From: Pseudomonadota bacterium
Lineage (GTDB): Bacteria; Pseudomonadota; Gammaproteobacteria; Burkholderiales; Burkholderiaceae_C
Length of the DNA stretch: 64,000 bases
Reading direction: 5' to 3'
Assembly (NCBI GenBank): GCA_023387335.1
Contig: JAEWIF010000059.1
Span: 1-64,000 of the forward strand
Part shown: in pieces, positions 15,825 to 24,157 of the stretch
How positions within the stretch are numbered: position 1 is the first letter of the stretch
How the letters are laid out: every line of letters begins with the position of its first letter
Notes under the pieces: model-generated
What the model was told of the DNA's origin: nothing
Databases searched by the model: none
The model's input: the letters and a program-made list of their open reading frames with translations, nothing else
Translations under genes and position numbers: made by a program

Positions 15825-17042
15825 TCAGCGGGCCTTCGGGCGCTTGTCCGACACCACCCGGCCGTCCTTCAGGACCAGCTGCAGGCGCCGCACGTTGTTG
15901 ATGTCTTCCAGCGGATTGCCGCCGACCACGATCAGGTCGGCGATCTTGCCCACCTCCACCGTGCCGAGATCCTCGCCCATGCCGCAGATGGCCGCGCCGT
16001 TGCGGGTGGCCGCCACCAGCGCCTGCCAGGGCGTGGCGCCGTCGCGCACCCACAGGCCGAGCTCCAGCAGGGCGGCGTCCTTCAGCGGCCGGATGTCCGA
16101 GCCCAGCGCCATCTTCACGCCCGCCTTCAGGGCCTTGAGGAAGCCGGCCTGGTGCACGTCGGCGGCCGCGTCGGCGCGGCAGCACAGCGAGTGCGCCAGG
16201 TTGCGGTTCTTCACCCAGCGCTGCTCCCAGTCGTTGGTGGCCTGGCTGGGCGTGAGGTGGCTGATCGACAGCGTGGGCACGTACCAGGTGCCGTGCTGCA
16301 GGAACAGCTCGATGCACTCGTCGTCCAGGATGTAGCCGTGCTCGATGCTGTGCGCGCCCAGGCGGATGGCCGCCTTCACCGCCTGCGGGTTGGTGGCGTG
16401 CGCCATCACCTTGAATTCGCGCAGCTTGCAGATGTCGAACGCGGCCTTGAGCTCTTCCTCCAGCAGGAAGGAGTGGCGGTGCAGGTCCCAGGCCGGACCC
16501 ATGATGCCGCCCGAGAGGTTCAGCTTGATGTGGTCGACGCCGTTCTTGATCTGCTCGCGGATCGCCTTCACCCAGCCGTAGGGGCCATCGACCTCGAGCG
16601 CGTGGCCCGAGGTGAGGAAGTGCCCGCCCGTGGTGGTGAGGAAGTGCCCGGACGCGAAGAGGCGCGGCCCGACGTACTGGCCGGACTCGAAGGCGCGCTT
16701 CCAGGCCACGTCCATGTAGTGGTGCGCGCCCGCGCAGCGGAAGCCCACGATGCCGGAATCGAACAACGCGGCCTGCAGCCGGTGGCCGAACAGCGTCACC
16801 TGGTCGGGCAGCGGCATGTCCGACAGCGACTGGAAGTAGTCGGGGTGGATGTGCACGTCCCACAGGCCGGGCATCAGGTATGCGCCCTTGAGGTCGACGA
16901 CCTCGGCGTCGTCCACCTTGGGCGCGCTGCCGGCGCGGAAGATCTCCTTGATGCGGCCGTCCTCCAGCAGCACGGCGCAATCCGGCTGGGGCCGGGGCTC
17001 GACGCAGTCGATCAGCGTCGCATGGGTCAGCAGTGTCTTCAT
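15825..17042 (-). CDS. Metal-dependent amidohydrolase (imidazolonepropionase/prolidase-like)
   Basis: This encodes 405 residues, a cytoplasmic amidohydrolase-superfamily TIM barrel. The first metal ligands are in GLWDVHIHP (H64, H66); later ligands lie in VMAHATNP and HSIEHGYIL, and the catalytic Asp is in LGSDIRPL. The N-terminal LIDCVEPRPQPDCAVLLEDG and C-terminal strand segment ADLIVVGGNPLEDI complete the typical beta-sandwich. The family cleaves cyclic or linear amides, including dipeptides and hydantoins. Gene order (Bug receptor, amidohydrolase, amino-acid dehydrogenase) suggests uptake of an N-acylated or cyclic amino-acid-like compound, hydrolysis, then oxidation. That pathway is inference. 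Confidence 0.85.
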   Translation of the reverse strand: MKTLLTHATLIDCVEPRPQPDCAVLLEDGRIKEIFRAGSAPKVDDAEVVDLKGAYLMPGLWDVHIHPDYFQSLSDMPLPDQVTLFGHRLQAALFDSGIVGFRCAGAHHYMDVAWKRAFESGQYVGPRLFASGHFLTTTGGHFLTSGHALEVDGPYGWVKAIREQIKNGVDHIKLNLSGGIMGPAWDLHRHSFLLEEELKAAFDICKLREFKVMAHATNPQAVKAAIRLGAHSIEHGYILDDECIELFLQHGTWYVPTLSISHLTPSQATNDWEQRWVKNRNLAHSLCCRADAAADVHQAGFLKALKAGVKMALGSDIRPLKDAALLELGLWVRDGATPWQALVAATRNGAAICGMGEDLGTVEVGKIADLIVVGGNPLEDINNVRRLQLVLKDGRVVSDKRPKAR

Positions 17043-17048
17043 GACTCC

Positions 17049-18023
17049 CTATTCGGCCACGATGCCGACCTTGGTGGCCAGCTCCTTCCACTTGCTCACT
17101 TCGGATTGCACGAAGCGCGCGTACTCCTCGGGCGATTGCGGCGCGGGCACGATGCCGCGGTCGTTGAAGGCCTTGCCCAGTTCCGGTGAATTCAGCAGCG
17201 CGACGGCGTCGGCGTTGATGCGGTCCACGACCGCGCGCGGCGTCCTGGCCGGCGCGAACAGGCCGAACCAGGTGCCGCCGGAGAAACCGGGCAGGCCCGC
17301 TTCGGCGAAGGTGGGCACCTGCGGCGCGCTCTGCAGCCGCTGGCGCGAGGCCACGGCCAGCGCGCGCAGCTTGCCCGCGCGCACGTGCTCCAGCACGGCC
17401 GGCGGCGTGTCGAAGCTGTAGTTCACCTGGCCGCCGATCAGGTCGGTCATCGACGGGCCGCTGCCCTTGTACGGCACGTGCACCGCGCTGATGCCGGTGA
17501 GCGACTTGAACAGCTCGCCGGCCAGGTGGTTGGACGTGTTGTTGCCGAACGAGGAGTAGTTCAGCTTGCCCGGATTCGCCTTGGCGTAGGCGATGAACTC
17601 GGCCAGCGTCTGCGCCGGCACCGAGGGGTTCACCACCAGGAAGAACGGGACCTGGCCCACGCCCGTGATCGGCTGCAGGTCGCGCACCGGGTCGTACGGC
17701 ATGGACTTCATGGTGATCGGCGCGATCGACACCTCGGGCGAGGCCGCCAGCAGCAGGGTATAGCCGTCGGGATCGGCCCGCACCACGGTGGAGGCGGCCA
17801 CGGTGCCGCCGGCGCCGGCGCGGTTCTCCACCACCACCTGCTGGCCCAGCTTGCGGCCGAGCTGCTCGGCCAGCAGGCGGCCGGCGACGTCGGTGCTGCC
17901 GCCGGGCGGGTAGCCGATCAGCACGCGCACCGGGCGCGCGGGCCAGGTCGCCGATGACTGCGCCAAGGCGGTGCCTTGCACCACGGCGGCGGCGGAGGTG
18001 ACGAGGAAGGTGCGACGTTGCAT
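17049..18023 (-). CDS. Bug family tripartite tricarboxylate transporter receptor
   Basis: This encodes 324 residues; GGAG precedes the ATG. The signal peptide MQRRTFLVTSAAAVVQGTAL ends in AQ and carries an RR pair. Bug features: RPVRVLIGYPPGGSTDVAGR, VVVENRAGAGGTVAAS, DPDGYTLLLAASPE, and AVHVPYKGSGPS. It is the first gene of the minus-strand operon and faces the nitrilase/IclR operon across a 121-base intergenic region. Ligand unknown. Confidence 0.92.
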   Translation of the reverse strand: MQRRTFLVTSAAAVVQGTALAQSSATWPARPVRVLIGYPPGGSTDVAGRLLAEQLGRKLGQQVVVENRAGAGGTVAASTVVRADPDGYTLLLAASPEVSIAPITMKSMPYDPVRDLQPITGVGQVPFFLVVNPSVPAQTLAEFIAYAKANPGKLNYSSFGNNTSNHLAGELFKSLTGISAVHVPYKGSGPSMTDLIGGQVNYSFDTPPAVLEHVRAGKLRALAVASRQRLQSAPQVPTFAEAGLPGFSGGTWFGLFAPARTPRAVVDRINADAVALLNSPELGKAFNDRGIVPAPQSPEEYARFVQSEVSKWKELATKVGIVAE

Positions 18024-18103
18024 GACGGTTCTCCAGGCAGGCGGCCGCCCGTCGGCCGCTTCGTCGGGACCGAAGCACTTTAGGGGCCTGGCGTATCGGA
18101 AAG

Positions 18104-18126
18104 CAATATGCCATTATTGGATGGCA
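18104..18126. promoter_or_regulatory. Nested inverted repeats, candidate IclR operator
   Basis: CAATA-N6-TATTG (18104-18119 approximately) and TGCCAT-N6-ATGGCA (18109-18126) overlap in an A/T-rich patch that is conspicuous in this GC-rich intergenic region. It lies between two divergent operons, one of which encodes an IclR regulator. Binding is inferred from position and symmetry. Confidence 0.55.
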
Positions 18127-18144
18127 ATAACTTGCGGGGAAACG

Positions 18145-19014
18145 ATGGCTCGAACCCTGACCGTGGCCGCGGCCCAGACCGGCAGCGTGCAAGACGGCGA
18201 CCTGCGCACCATCACCGAGGCGGCGCACGCCATGCTCGACGAGGCGGCGCGCCTGCGGGTGCAACTGCTCACGTTCGGCGAGCTGTTCCTCACGCCGTTC
18301 TTCGCCAACCGGCTGGAGGAGGACTTCGACCGGTATTTCCTGGCCGACACGCACGAGGTGCTGGCGGGGTTGCGCGAGAAGGCGCGGCGCCACGGCATCG
18401 CGCTGGTGCTGCCGTTCGCCGAGCGCGCGGCCGACGGCTGGTTCAACAGCGCCTTCGTCTACGACGTGGACGGGCGCGAGGCGGGCCGTTACCGCAAGAC
18501 CCACATCCCCGCGTATTTCCCGACCGAGGGCCCGGGCGGCACGGGCAGCTTCGAGAAGTTCTATTTCGCGCCGGGGACCAAGCTGGAGACCTATGCCGTG
18601 GCCGGCACGCGCATCGGCGTGCAGATCTGCAACGACCGGCTCTATCCCGAGGCCTCGCGCGCGCTGGCGCTGGCGGGCGCCGAGATGATCGTGATGCCGA
18701 TCGCGTTCTCCACCTACTCCGACCCGCAGCAGCGCACCTCGATCTGGGAGATCCCGCTGCGTGCGCGCGCCTACGAGAACGGCGTGTACGTGCTGGCCTG
18801 CAACCGCGTGGGCACCGAGGGCTCGCGGCATCACCTGGGCCGCAGCATGGTGGTCGATCCGCGCGGGATGATCCTCACCGAAGCGGGCACCGAGCGGCCG
18901 CAACTGCTCACGGCGGAGATCGACCTCGACGCCGTCTCCGCCGCGCGCAAGAAATTCCCCTGGTGGCGCGATCGCCGGCCCGACCTGTACGGGCCGCTGG
19001 TCGCGACGGAGTGA
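18145..19014 (+). CDS. Carbon-nitrogen hydrolase (nitrilase superfamily amidase)
   Basis: This encodes 289 residues. The catalytic triad is visible: Glu46 (TFGELFL), Lys118 (RYRKTHIP) and Cys162 (VQICNDRLYPE). The R-K-T-H-I-P and I-C-N-D-R-x-x-P-E signatures resemble N-carbamoyl amino-acid amidases and beta-ureidopropionases. ATG 18145 is preferred because GGGGA lies 4 bases before it; an in-frame ATG at 18121 falls within the presumed operator. The enzyme would hydrolyse an amide or carbamoyl group in the cytoplasm. Its stop overlaps the IclR start by one base. With the divergent amidohydrolase it could form a two-step ring-opening and decarbamoylation route, an inference from context. Confidence 0.85.
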   Translation: MARTLTVAAAQTGSVQDGDLRTITEAAHAMLDEAARLRVQLLTFGELFLTPFFANRLEEDFDRYFLADTHEVLAGLREKARRHGIALVLPFAERAADGWFNSAFVYDVDGREAGRYRKTHIPAYFPTEGPGGTGSFEKFYFAPGTKLETYAVAGTRIGVQICNDRLYPEASRALALAGAEMIVMPIAFSTYSDPQQRTSIWEIPLRARAYENGVYVLACNRVGTEGSRHHLGRSMVVDPRGMILTEAGTERPQLLTAEIDLDAVSAARKKFPWWRDRRPDLYGPLVATE

Positions 19015-19838
19015 TGGCGAGTTCCGCCGGCGCCGCACGCGCCCGCCGCACCGCCGCCGCGGCGACGGAGAGCGACAGCCCGCTCTTCATGGGCTCGCTG
19101 GCCAAGTGCTTCCAGGTGCTGGAGGCGCTCAACACCGCGGGCCGCGCGGTCGGCCTCACCGAGCTGGCCCAGCTCTCCGGCCTGGACCGCAGCGGCGTGC
19201 AACGCATCACGCACACGCTGCGCGTGCTCGGCTACCTGCGGCAGGACCCGGCGACCAAGGCCTTCCGCCTGTCGGGCCGGATGCTGGAGTTCGGCCACAC
19301 GGTGCTGGCCACCAACCAGCTGCGCGAGCGCGCCCAGCCGCACCTCGAGGCGCTGAACCGCCGCACTTCCGAGACGGTGAACCTGATGGAGCTGGAAGGC
19401 GACGAGATCGTGTACGTCGCCCGCTGGCCCAGCCTGCACGCGGTGAGCGTGGACCTGCACGTGGGCTCGCGGCTGCCGGCGTGGTGCACGGCCGCGGGCC
19501 GCGCGATCTTCTCGCTGATGGAGCCCGCCGACGCGCTGGTGCGCCTGAAGTCGGTGCGCCGTTCCGCCATGACGCCGTTCACCGTCACCGACCTGGCCGG
19601 CCTGCGCGCCGCGCTCGACCAGGCGCGCGAGCTGGGCTACGCGCTCAACAACCAGGAAGCCTTCGTCGGCGATCTCTCGGTGGCCGCGCCGCTGGTGGAT
19701 CGCCAGGGCCATCCGCTGGGCGCCGTGAACATCGCCGTGCCCACCCCGCGCTGGCGGCTGGAGGACGTGCTGGCACGCCTCGTGCCTCAGTTGCTCAAGA
19801 CGGCCGCCGCGATCAATCGCGAGGTTCGCTATCTCTAG
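19014..19838 (+). CDS. IclR family transcriptional regulator
   Basis: This encodes 274 residues, translationally coupled to the amidase (TGATG). Residues about 25-85 form the winged HTH (FMGSLAKCFQVLEALNTAGR, VGLTELAQLSGLDRSGVQR). The C-terminal ligand-binding domain follows (TVNLMELEGDEIVYVARWPS, AWCTAAGRAIFS, YALNNQEAFVGDLSVAAPL). IclR proteins respond to small aromatic or carboxylic effectors and control nearby catabolic genes. The likely targets are its own operon and the divergent Bug/amidohydrolase operon. Confidence 0.92.
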   Translation: MASSAGAARARRTAAAATESDSPLFMGSLAKCFQVLEALNTAGRAVGLTELAQLSGLDRSGVQRITHTLRVLGYLRQDPATKAFRLSGRMLEFGHTVLATNQLRERAQPHLEALNRRTSETVNLMELEGDEIVYVARWPSLHAVSVDLHVGSRLPAWCTAAGRAIFSLMEPADALVRLKSVRRSAMTPFTVTDLAGLRAALDQARELGYALNNQEAFVGDLSVAAPLVDRQGHPLGAVNIAVPTPRWRLEDVLARLVPQLLKTAAAINREVRYL

Positions 19839-19868
19839 GTTCTACCCACGACGACAGGAGAGTCCGAC

Positions 19869-20825
19869 ATGAGGTTCGCTGGATGGTTGGCAGTGCTGGC
19901 GCTGGGCGCCGGCTCGATGGCGGTGCCGTTGCAGGCCCACGCGCAGGCGGCTGACGCGTGGCCCGAGCGCGCAATCACGGTGGTGGTGCCCTGGCCCGCG
20001 GGCGGCTTCACCGACAAGCTCGGGCGCCTGATGGCGGAGAAGATGGCGGCGAGTTTCGGCAAGCCGGTGGTGGTCGAGAACCGCCCGGGCGCGAGTGCCG
20101 GCATCGGCTCCGAGTACGTGATGCGCGCCGCGCCTGACGGCTACACGCTGCTGGTGACCTCCACCGACGGCACCGTCAAGATGCTGCAGGGCAAGGGCAC
20201 CGATCCGGTGTCGCAGCTCACGCAGATCTCGATGCTGGCCTCGCAGCCGGTCACGCTGTCGGTCGGGCCCAAGTTCAAGGGCAGCACGCTGGCCGAGTTC
20301 GTGGCGGAGGCCAGGCGCTCGCCGGGTTCCATCGCCTTCGCCTCGAACGGCGAGGGCGGCGCCACGCACTACGGCATGGAGATCTTCGCGAAGCAGGCCG
20401 GCATCCAGCTGAACCACATTCCGTACAAGGGCACCGCGCCGGCGCTGCAGGACCTGGTGGGCGGCCAGGTCGAGGCCACGCTGGTCAGCCTGCAGGGCGT
20501 GGGAGAGCAGTTGAAGAGCGGCCGGGCGCGCGCGCTGGCGATCACCTCGCCCAAGCGAGTGGAGGCGGCGCCGAACATCCCGACCTTCGCGGAGTCCGGC
20601 TATCCGGGCTTCGACCTCACGCTCTGGTACGGCATGGTCGGCCCCAAGGGCCTGCCCGATCCGATCGTGCGCAAGGTGAACCAGGCGCTGCGCGCCGCGC
20701 TGGCCGCGCCCGACGTGCAGCAGGCCTTGCGCTCCGCCGCCGCCGAGCCGGCGAGCAGTTCGCCCGAGGAGATGCTGCAGTTCGTGCAGAAGGAAGCCGC
20801 GCGCTGGGGCGCGATGATCCGATGA
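19869..20825 (+). CDS. Bug family tripartite tricarboxylate transporter receptor
   Basis: This encodes 318 residues with GGAG upstream. Signal peptide residues 1-26 end in HAQA. Bug features: ITVVVPWPAGGFTDKLGRLM, VVVENRPGASAGIGSE, APDGYTLLVTSTDG, QLNHIPYKGTAPA. The AGGF at the ligand-binding loop replaces the AGGS of the two neighbours, consistent with a different ligand. It belongs to the amidase/IclR operon and overlaps the next gene by 4 bases. Confidence 0.92.
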   Translation: MRFAGWLAVLALGAGSMAVPLQAHAQAADAWPERAITVVVPWPAGGFTDKLGRLMAEKMAASFGKPVVVENRPGASAGIGSEYVMRAAPDGYTLLVTSTDGTVKMLQGKGTDPVSQLTQISMLASQPVTLSVGPKFKGSTLAEFVAEARRSPGSIAFASNGEGGATHYGMEIFAKQAGIQLNHIPYKGTAPALQDLVGGQVEATLVSLQGVGEQLKSGRARALAITSPKRVEAAPNIPTFAESGYPGFDLTLWYGMVGPKGLPDPIVRKVNQALRAALAAPDVQQALRSAAAEPASSSPEEMLQFVQKEAARWGAMIR

Positions 20826-21274
20826 CGGACGACGAACACTTCCGCCTGCGCCACGCGGCGCAGGAACGCCTGATCGACTACTGGTGGGACGTGGACGCCA
20901 ACGGCGCGCGCGAGGCGCTGGACTTCTACACCGAGGACTGCGTCTACCTGATGTGCGAGCACCGCATGGAAGGCCGCGCGGCGGTGCACGGCTACTACGC
21001 CTACCGTGCCTCGCGCGGCGAGCGGCTGGTGCGGCACGTGCTCACCAACCTGCGCGCGCGCGTTCAGGCGCCCACGCAGGTGTCGGTGCAGGGCGTGCTC
21101 ACCGTCCACGCCGCTGACGGCGTGCCGGTGCTGCCTTCGGCGCCGCCGATCCTGGTCGCGGACAACCACGCCACCTTCGTGCGCGAATCGGACGGCGCCT
21201 GGCGCATGCGGCTGCACCGCATCGAGGCGCTGTTCCGCGGCGGGGTGCCGGTGCTGGTGCCGCCGGCGCGCTAG
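20822..21274 (+). CDS. SnoaL/NTF2-like small protein
   Basis: This encodes 150 residues; its ATGA start overlaps the stop of the Bug receptor. The N-terminal helix RHAAQERLIDYWWDVDANG, the segment ALDFYTEDCVYLM and the C-terminal strand RMRLHRIEALFRGG fit the NTF2-like cone fold (ring-hydroxylating dioxygenase beta subunit or SnoaL class). Members are enzymes (isomerases, dehydratases, cyclases) or ligand-binding proteins. Position at the end of the amidase operon suggests action on the same substrate. Specific function unknown. Confidence 0.7.
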   Translation: MTDDEHFRLRHAAQERLIDYWWDVDANGAREALDFYTEDCVYLMCEHRMEGRAAVHGYYAYRASRGERLVRHVLTNLRARVQAPTQVSVQGVLTVHAADGVPVLPSAPPILVADNHATFVRESDGAWRMRLHRIEALFRGGVPVLVPPAR

Positions 21275-21286
21275 GGGCCCAGGCTC

Positions 21287-21943
21287 CTAGTCGACGCCCA
21301 GCCCGACCTCCACCGTGCTCGGCGAGATGTGCGTCGCCAGCACGTCCACCATCTTCATCGTCGGCATGCCGCCGACCAGCTTGAGCGCGTGCTTGGCCAG
21401 CTCGCGCGGCACGCGGCCGGTCAGGTGCGCGTTGCGCGCGGAGTGGTCGGGGAACACGTCGAAGATGCCGTAGTGCGGCTTGTCGGCCCAGCGGATCGCG
21501 AACCACGCCGTGGTGCCCGGCTCTTCCTCGACGATGGCGCGGGCTTCACGCAGGAACTGCGCGACCTCGGCCTCGTGCCCCGCCTTGGCCTTGAAGGCCA
21601 GCACCAGGCCGCAACTCACGCGTCCCACCTGGGGCGAGGCGGGCAGCTTGCTCGCCAGCACGTCCAGCCTGGCGATCTCGGCGTCGCGCTGCAGCAGCTG
21701 CGGCGCCCGCTCCTGCAGGGCGCGCGCCACCGGTCCTTCCAGGTGCGCCTCGCGCGCGGAATCGCCGCCGAAGGCATCGAAGATGCCGTAGTCGTCGCGC
21801 CCGAAGCGCAGCGCGAACCAGGCCAGCGTGCCCGGCTCGGCCTGCACCTGCGGCAGCGCCGAGCGCAGGAAATCCTCGGCCTGCGCGGCCTGGCCCGGCT
21901 TGCCGAGCAGCCGCGCCAGCAATCCATGCGTCACCATCGACAT
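21287..21943 (-). CDS. Tandem antibiotic biosynthesis monooxygenase (ABM)-like domain protein
   Basis: This encodes 218 residues with no signal peptide. It comprises two repeats of a ferredoxin-like ABM domain: residues about 6-95 (EPGTLAWFALRFGRDDYGIF) and about 108-205 (EPGTTAWFAIRWADKPHYGIF). The two are clearly related, each with the EPGT-x-AWFA-x-R and YGIFD-x-F patterns and a following HL-x-G-x-V element. ABM proteins normally dimerise to make the active barrel; a tandem copy forms it within one chain. Members are quinol monooxygenases, haem oxygenases or of unknown role. It stands between convergent operons. Confidence 0.8.
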   Translation of the reverse strand: MSMVTHGLLARLLGKPGQAAQAEDFLRSALPQVQAEPGTLAWFALRFGRDDYGIFDAFGGDSAREAHLEGPVARALQERAPQLLQRDAEIARLDVLASKLPASPQVGRVSCGLVLAFKAKAGHEAEVAQFLREARAIVEEEPGTTAWFAIRWADKPHYGIFDVFPDHSARNAHLTGRVPRELAKHALKLVGGMPTMKMVDVLATHISPSTVEVGLGVD

Positions 21944-22070
21944 GGTCGGCTCCCATCCTTGGTTGAGATGGAGCCAGCGTAGTCCGCCGCCGCGCGCGCG
22001 GCGCGGCGCGCGTGTGACGGCGGTGAATGGATCGTGAGCGGCTGTTAGCCCGGCCGTGCCCGGGCGGCGC

Positions 22071-23573
22071 TCAGGCTTCCTGGAAGGCTTCCTCGCGCGT
22101 CTTCTTGATCGCCGGCAAGGCGACGATGGCCAGCAGCAGCAGCGTGGCGACCAGCAGCCCGGCCGACAGCGGGCGAGTGACCAGCGTGGAGAACTCGCCG
22201 CGCGACAGCAGCAGGGCGCGGCGCAGGTTCTCCTCCATCATCGGCCCGAGCACGAAGCCCAGCAGCAGCGGCGCCGGTTCCATGCCGCAGCGCGCGAACA
22301 CGTAGCCGGCCACGCCGAAGGCCGCGGTGATGAACACGTCGAAGGTGTTGTTGTTGATCGAGTACACGCCGATGCAGCAGAACACCAGGATGGCCGGGTA
22401 CAGCAAGCGGTAGGGCACCTTGAGCAGCTTGACCCACACGCCCACCAGCGGCAGGTTGAGCACGATCAGCATCAGGTTGCCCAGCCACATGCTGGCGATC
22501 AGGCCCCAGAACAGCTCGGGGTTGCTAGTCATCACCTGCGGGCCGGGCTGGATGTTGTGGATCGTCATCGCGCCGACCATCAGCGCCATCACCACGTTCG
22601 ACGGGATGCCCAGCGTGAGCAGCGGGATGAACGAGGTCTGCGCGCCGGCGTTGTTGGCCGCTTCCGGGCCGGCCACGCCTTCGATGGCGCCCTGGCCGAA
22701 CTCGGCGCTGCGCTTGGACAGCTTCTTCTCCAGCGTGTAGGAGGCGAAGGAGGACAGCGTCGCTCCGCCGCCGGGCAGCATGCCCAGCACCGTGCCCAGC
22801 GCCGTGCCGCGCGCCGCCGCCGGCAGCATGCGGCGGAAGTCCTCGGCCGTGGGGAACAGCTTGGTCACGTGGTTGGTGAAGGTCTCGCGGTGCTCGCGCT
22901 GCTCGACGTTCACGATGATCTCGGCGAAGCCGAAGATGCCCATGGCCAGCGCGACGAAGTTGATGCCGTCGGTGAGCTCGGGGATGTCGAACGAGTAGCG
23001 CGCCACGCCCGAGTTGACGTCGGTGCCGACCAGGCCGAGCACGAGGCCGAGCAGGATCATGCCGATCGCCTTGACCAGCGAACCGGACGCGAGCACGACC
23101 GCGCCCACGAGGCCCAGCACCATCAGCGAGAAGTACTCGGCCGGGCCGAACTTGAAGGCCAGCTCGGACATCGGCACCGCGAAGGCGGCCAGCACCAGCG
23201 TCGCCACGCAGCCGGCGATGAACGAGCTGATGCCCGCCGTGGCCAGCGCCGCGCCGGCGCGGCCCTTGCGGGCCATCTGGTAGCCGTCGATCGCGGTGAC
23301 CACCGAGGAGGATTCGCCCGGCAGGTTGACCAGGATGGCGGTGGTCGATCCGCCGTACTGCGCGCCGTAGTAGATGCCCGCGAGCATGATCAGCGCCGAC
23401 ACCGGGGGCAGCGTGTAGGTGATCGGCAGCAGCATCGCGATCGTGGTCGACGGGCCCAGGCCGGGCAGCACGCCGATCAGCGTGCCCAGCAGGCAGCCGA
23501 CGAAGGCGTAGAGCAGGTTCTGCAGGTTCAGCGCCGTCTCGAAGCCGAGGGCGAGGTGGGAGATCAGTTCCAT
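22071..23573 (-). CDS. tctA: Tripartite tricarboxylate transporter large permease TctA
   Basis: This encodes 500 residues with about 11-12 transmembrane segments. Family motifs are clear: GTLIGVLPGLGPSTTIAMLL near residue 35, GAQYGGSTTAILVNLPGES, and GMLPGGGATLSSF in the second half. It carries out secondary (ion-coupled) import of carboxylates together with TctB and a Bug receptor. It follows TctB by 13 bases. No Bug receptor is in this operon, so the receptors at 13570, 17049, 19869 and 53649 are candidates to share it. Confidence 0.95.
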   Translation of the reverse strand: MELISHLALGFETALNLQNLLYAFVGCLLGTLIGVLPGLGPSTTIAMLLPITYTLPPVSALIMLAGIYYGAQYGGSTTAILVNLPGESSSVVTAIDGYQMARKGRAGAALATAGISSFIAGCVATLVLAAFAVPMSELAFKFGPAEYFSLMVLGLVGAVVLASGSLVKAIGMILLGLVLGLVGTDVNSGVARYSFDIPELTDGINFVALAMGIFGFAEIIVNVEQREHRETFTNHVTKLFPTAEDFRRMLPAAARGTALGTVLGMLPGGGATLSSFASYTLEKKLSKRSAEFGQGAIEGVAGPEAANNAGAQTSFIPLLTLGIPSNVVMALMVGAMTIHNIQPGPQVMTSNPELFWGLIASMWLGNLMLIVLNLPLVGVWVKLLKVPYRLLYPAILVFCCIGVYSINNNTFDVFITAAFGVAGYVFARCGMEPAPLLLGFVLGPMMEENLRRALLLSRGEFSTLVTRPLSAGLLVATLLLLAIVALPAIKKTREEAFQEA

Positions 23574-23586
23574 CTCGGGGTGCTCC

Positions 23587-24054
23587 TCAGTTCGCCAGCC
23601 AGGACGGCCACAGCGGGATCTGCAGGCTGATGCCGTAGATGAACACCGCGGTGCTGAACACCACGAGCAGCGCGGCGTTCACGATCGCCGCGCGCCACGT
23701 GAACTCGTGGCTGGCGCGGCTGGACACGATCACCAGCACGGCCAGCGACAGCACCAGCCCGAGCGGCTGCAGCAGCAGCCCGAACAGCACCACGCCGCCG
23801 AGGATCCAGGCCATGGGGCCGAGCTCGGGTCGCTTGAGCTTCTCGGGTTCGGCGCGGAGCCGCAGCGAACTGCCGGCGGTGATCAGCCCGACGGCGGCGA
23901 GCAGGACGCCGATCCAGAACGGGAAGAAGCCGGGGCCCATCCGGGCCGGATCGCCCAGCCGGTAGCCCAGGGCCCCGATGCTGAAGCCTGTGCCGGCCAC
24001 CATGTAGATGAGTCCGGCGGCGAAGTCTTTCTGGTTGCGGATGCGCCAGCGCAT
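23587..24054 (-). CDS. tctB: Tripartite tricarboxylate transporter small subunit TctB
   Basis: This encodes 155 residues with four transmembrane helices (DFAAGLIYMVAGTGFSIGAL; FWIGVLLAAVGLITAG; MAWILGGVVLFGLLLQPLGL; AAIVNAALLVVFSTAVFIYG). It includes GPGFFPFWIG, typical of TctB. AAGGAG precedes the ATG. It is the first gene of the TctBA operon and faces the marR-type gene across twin operators. Confidence 0.93.
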   Translation of the reverse strand: MRWRIRNQKDFAAGLIYMVAGTGFSIGALGYRLGDPARMGPGFFPFWIGVLLAAVGLITAGSSLRLRAEPEKLKRPELGPMAWILGGVVLFGLLLQPLGLVLSLAVLVIVSSRASHEFTWRAAIVNAALLVVFSTAVFIYGISLQIPLWPSWLAN

Positions 24055-24077
24055 GTGGCTTGTCTCCTTGGGGTTAC

Positions 24078-24090
24078 ATCACGACGTGAC
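24078..24090. promoter_or_regulatory. MarR-type operator copy 1
   Basis: ATCACGACGTGAC, a near-perfect palindrome with ATCAC/GTGAY arms. Its centre is 21 bp, two helical turns, from that of copy 2. It lies between tctB and the divergent MarR gene. Confidence 0.7.
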
Positions 24091-24098
24091 ATTATTAG

Positions 24099-24111
24099 AT
24101 CACGTTGTGAT
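24099..24111. promoter_or_regulatory. MarR-type operator copy 2
   Basis: ATCACGTTGTGAT, a perfect 5-bp palindrome around GTT. It is separated from copy 1 by A/T-rich ATTATTAG, which probably includes a -10 region, so occupancy of both sites would cover the promoters. Confidence 0.72.
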
Positions 24112-24157
24112 GAATCAGCCGCGGCCGTGAAGTTCCCGGTCGGTGTAGATTTGAGGG

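Noticed and set aside
18121..18144. ATG 18121 as start of the amidase
   Set aside because: It lies within the candidate operator and has no ribosome binding site, whereas GGGGA precedes ATG 18145.
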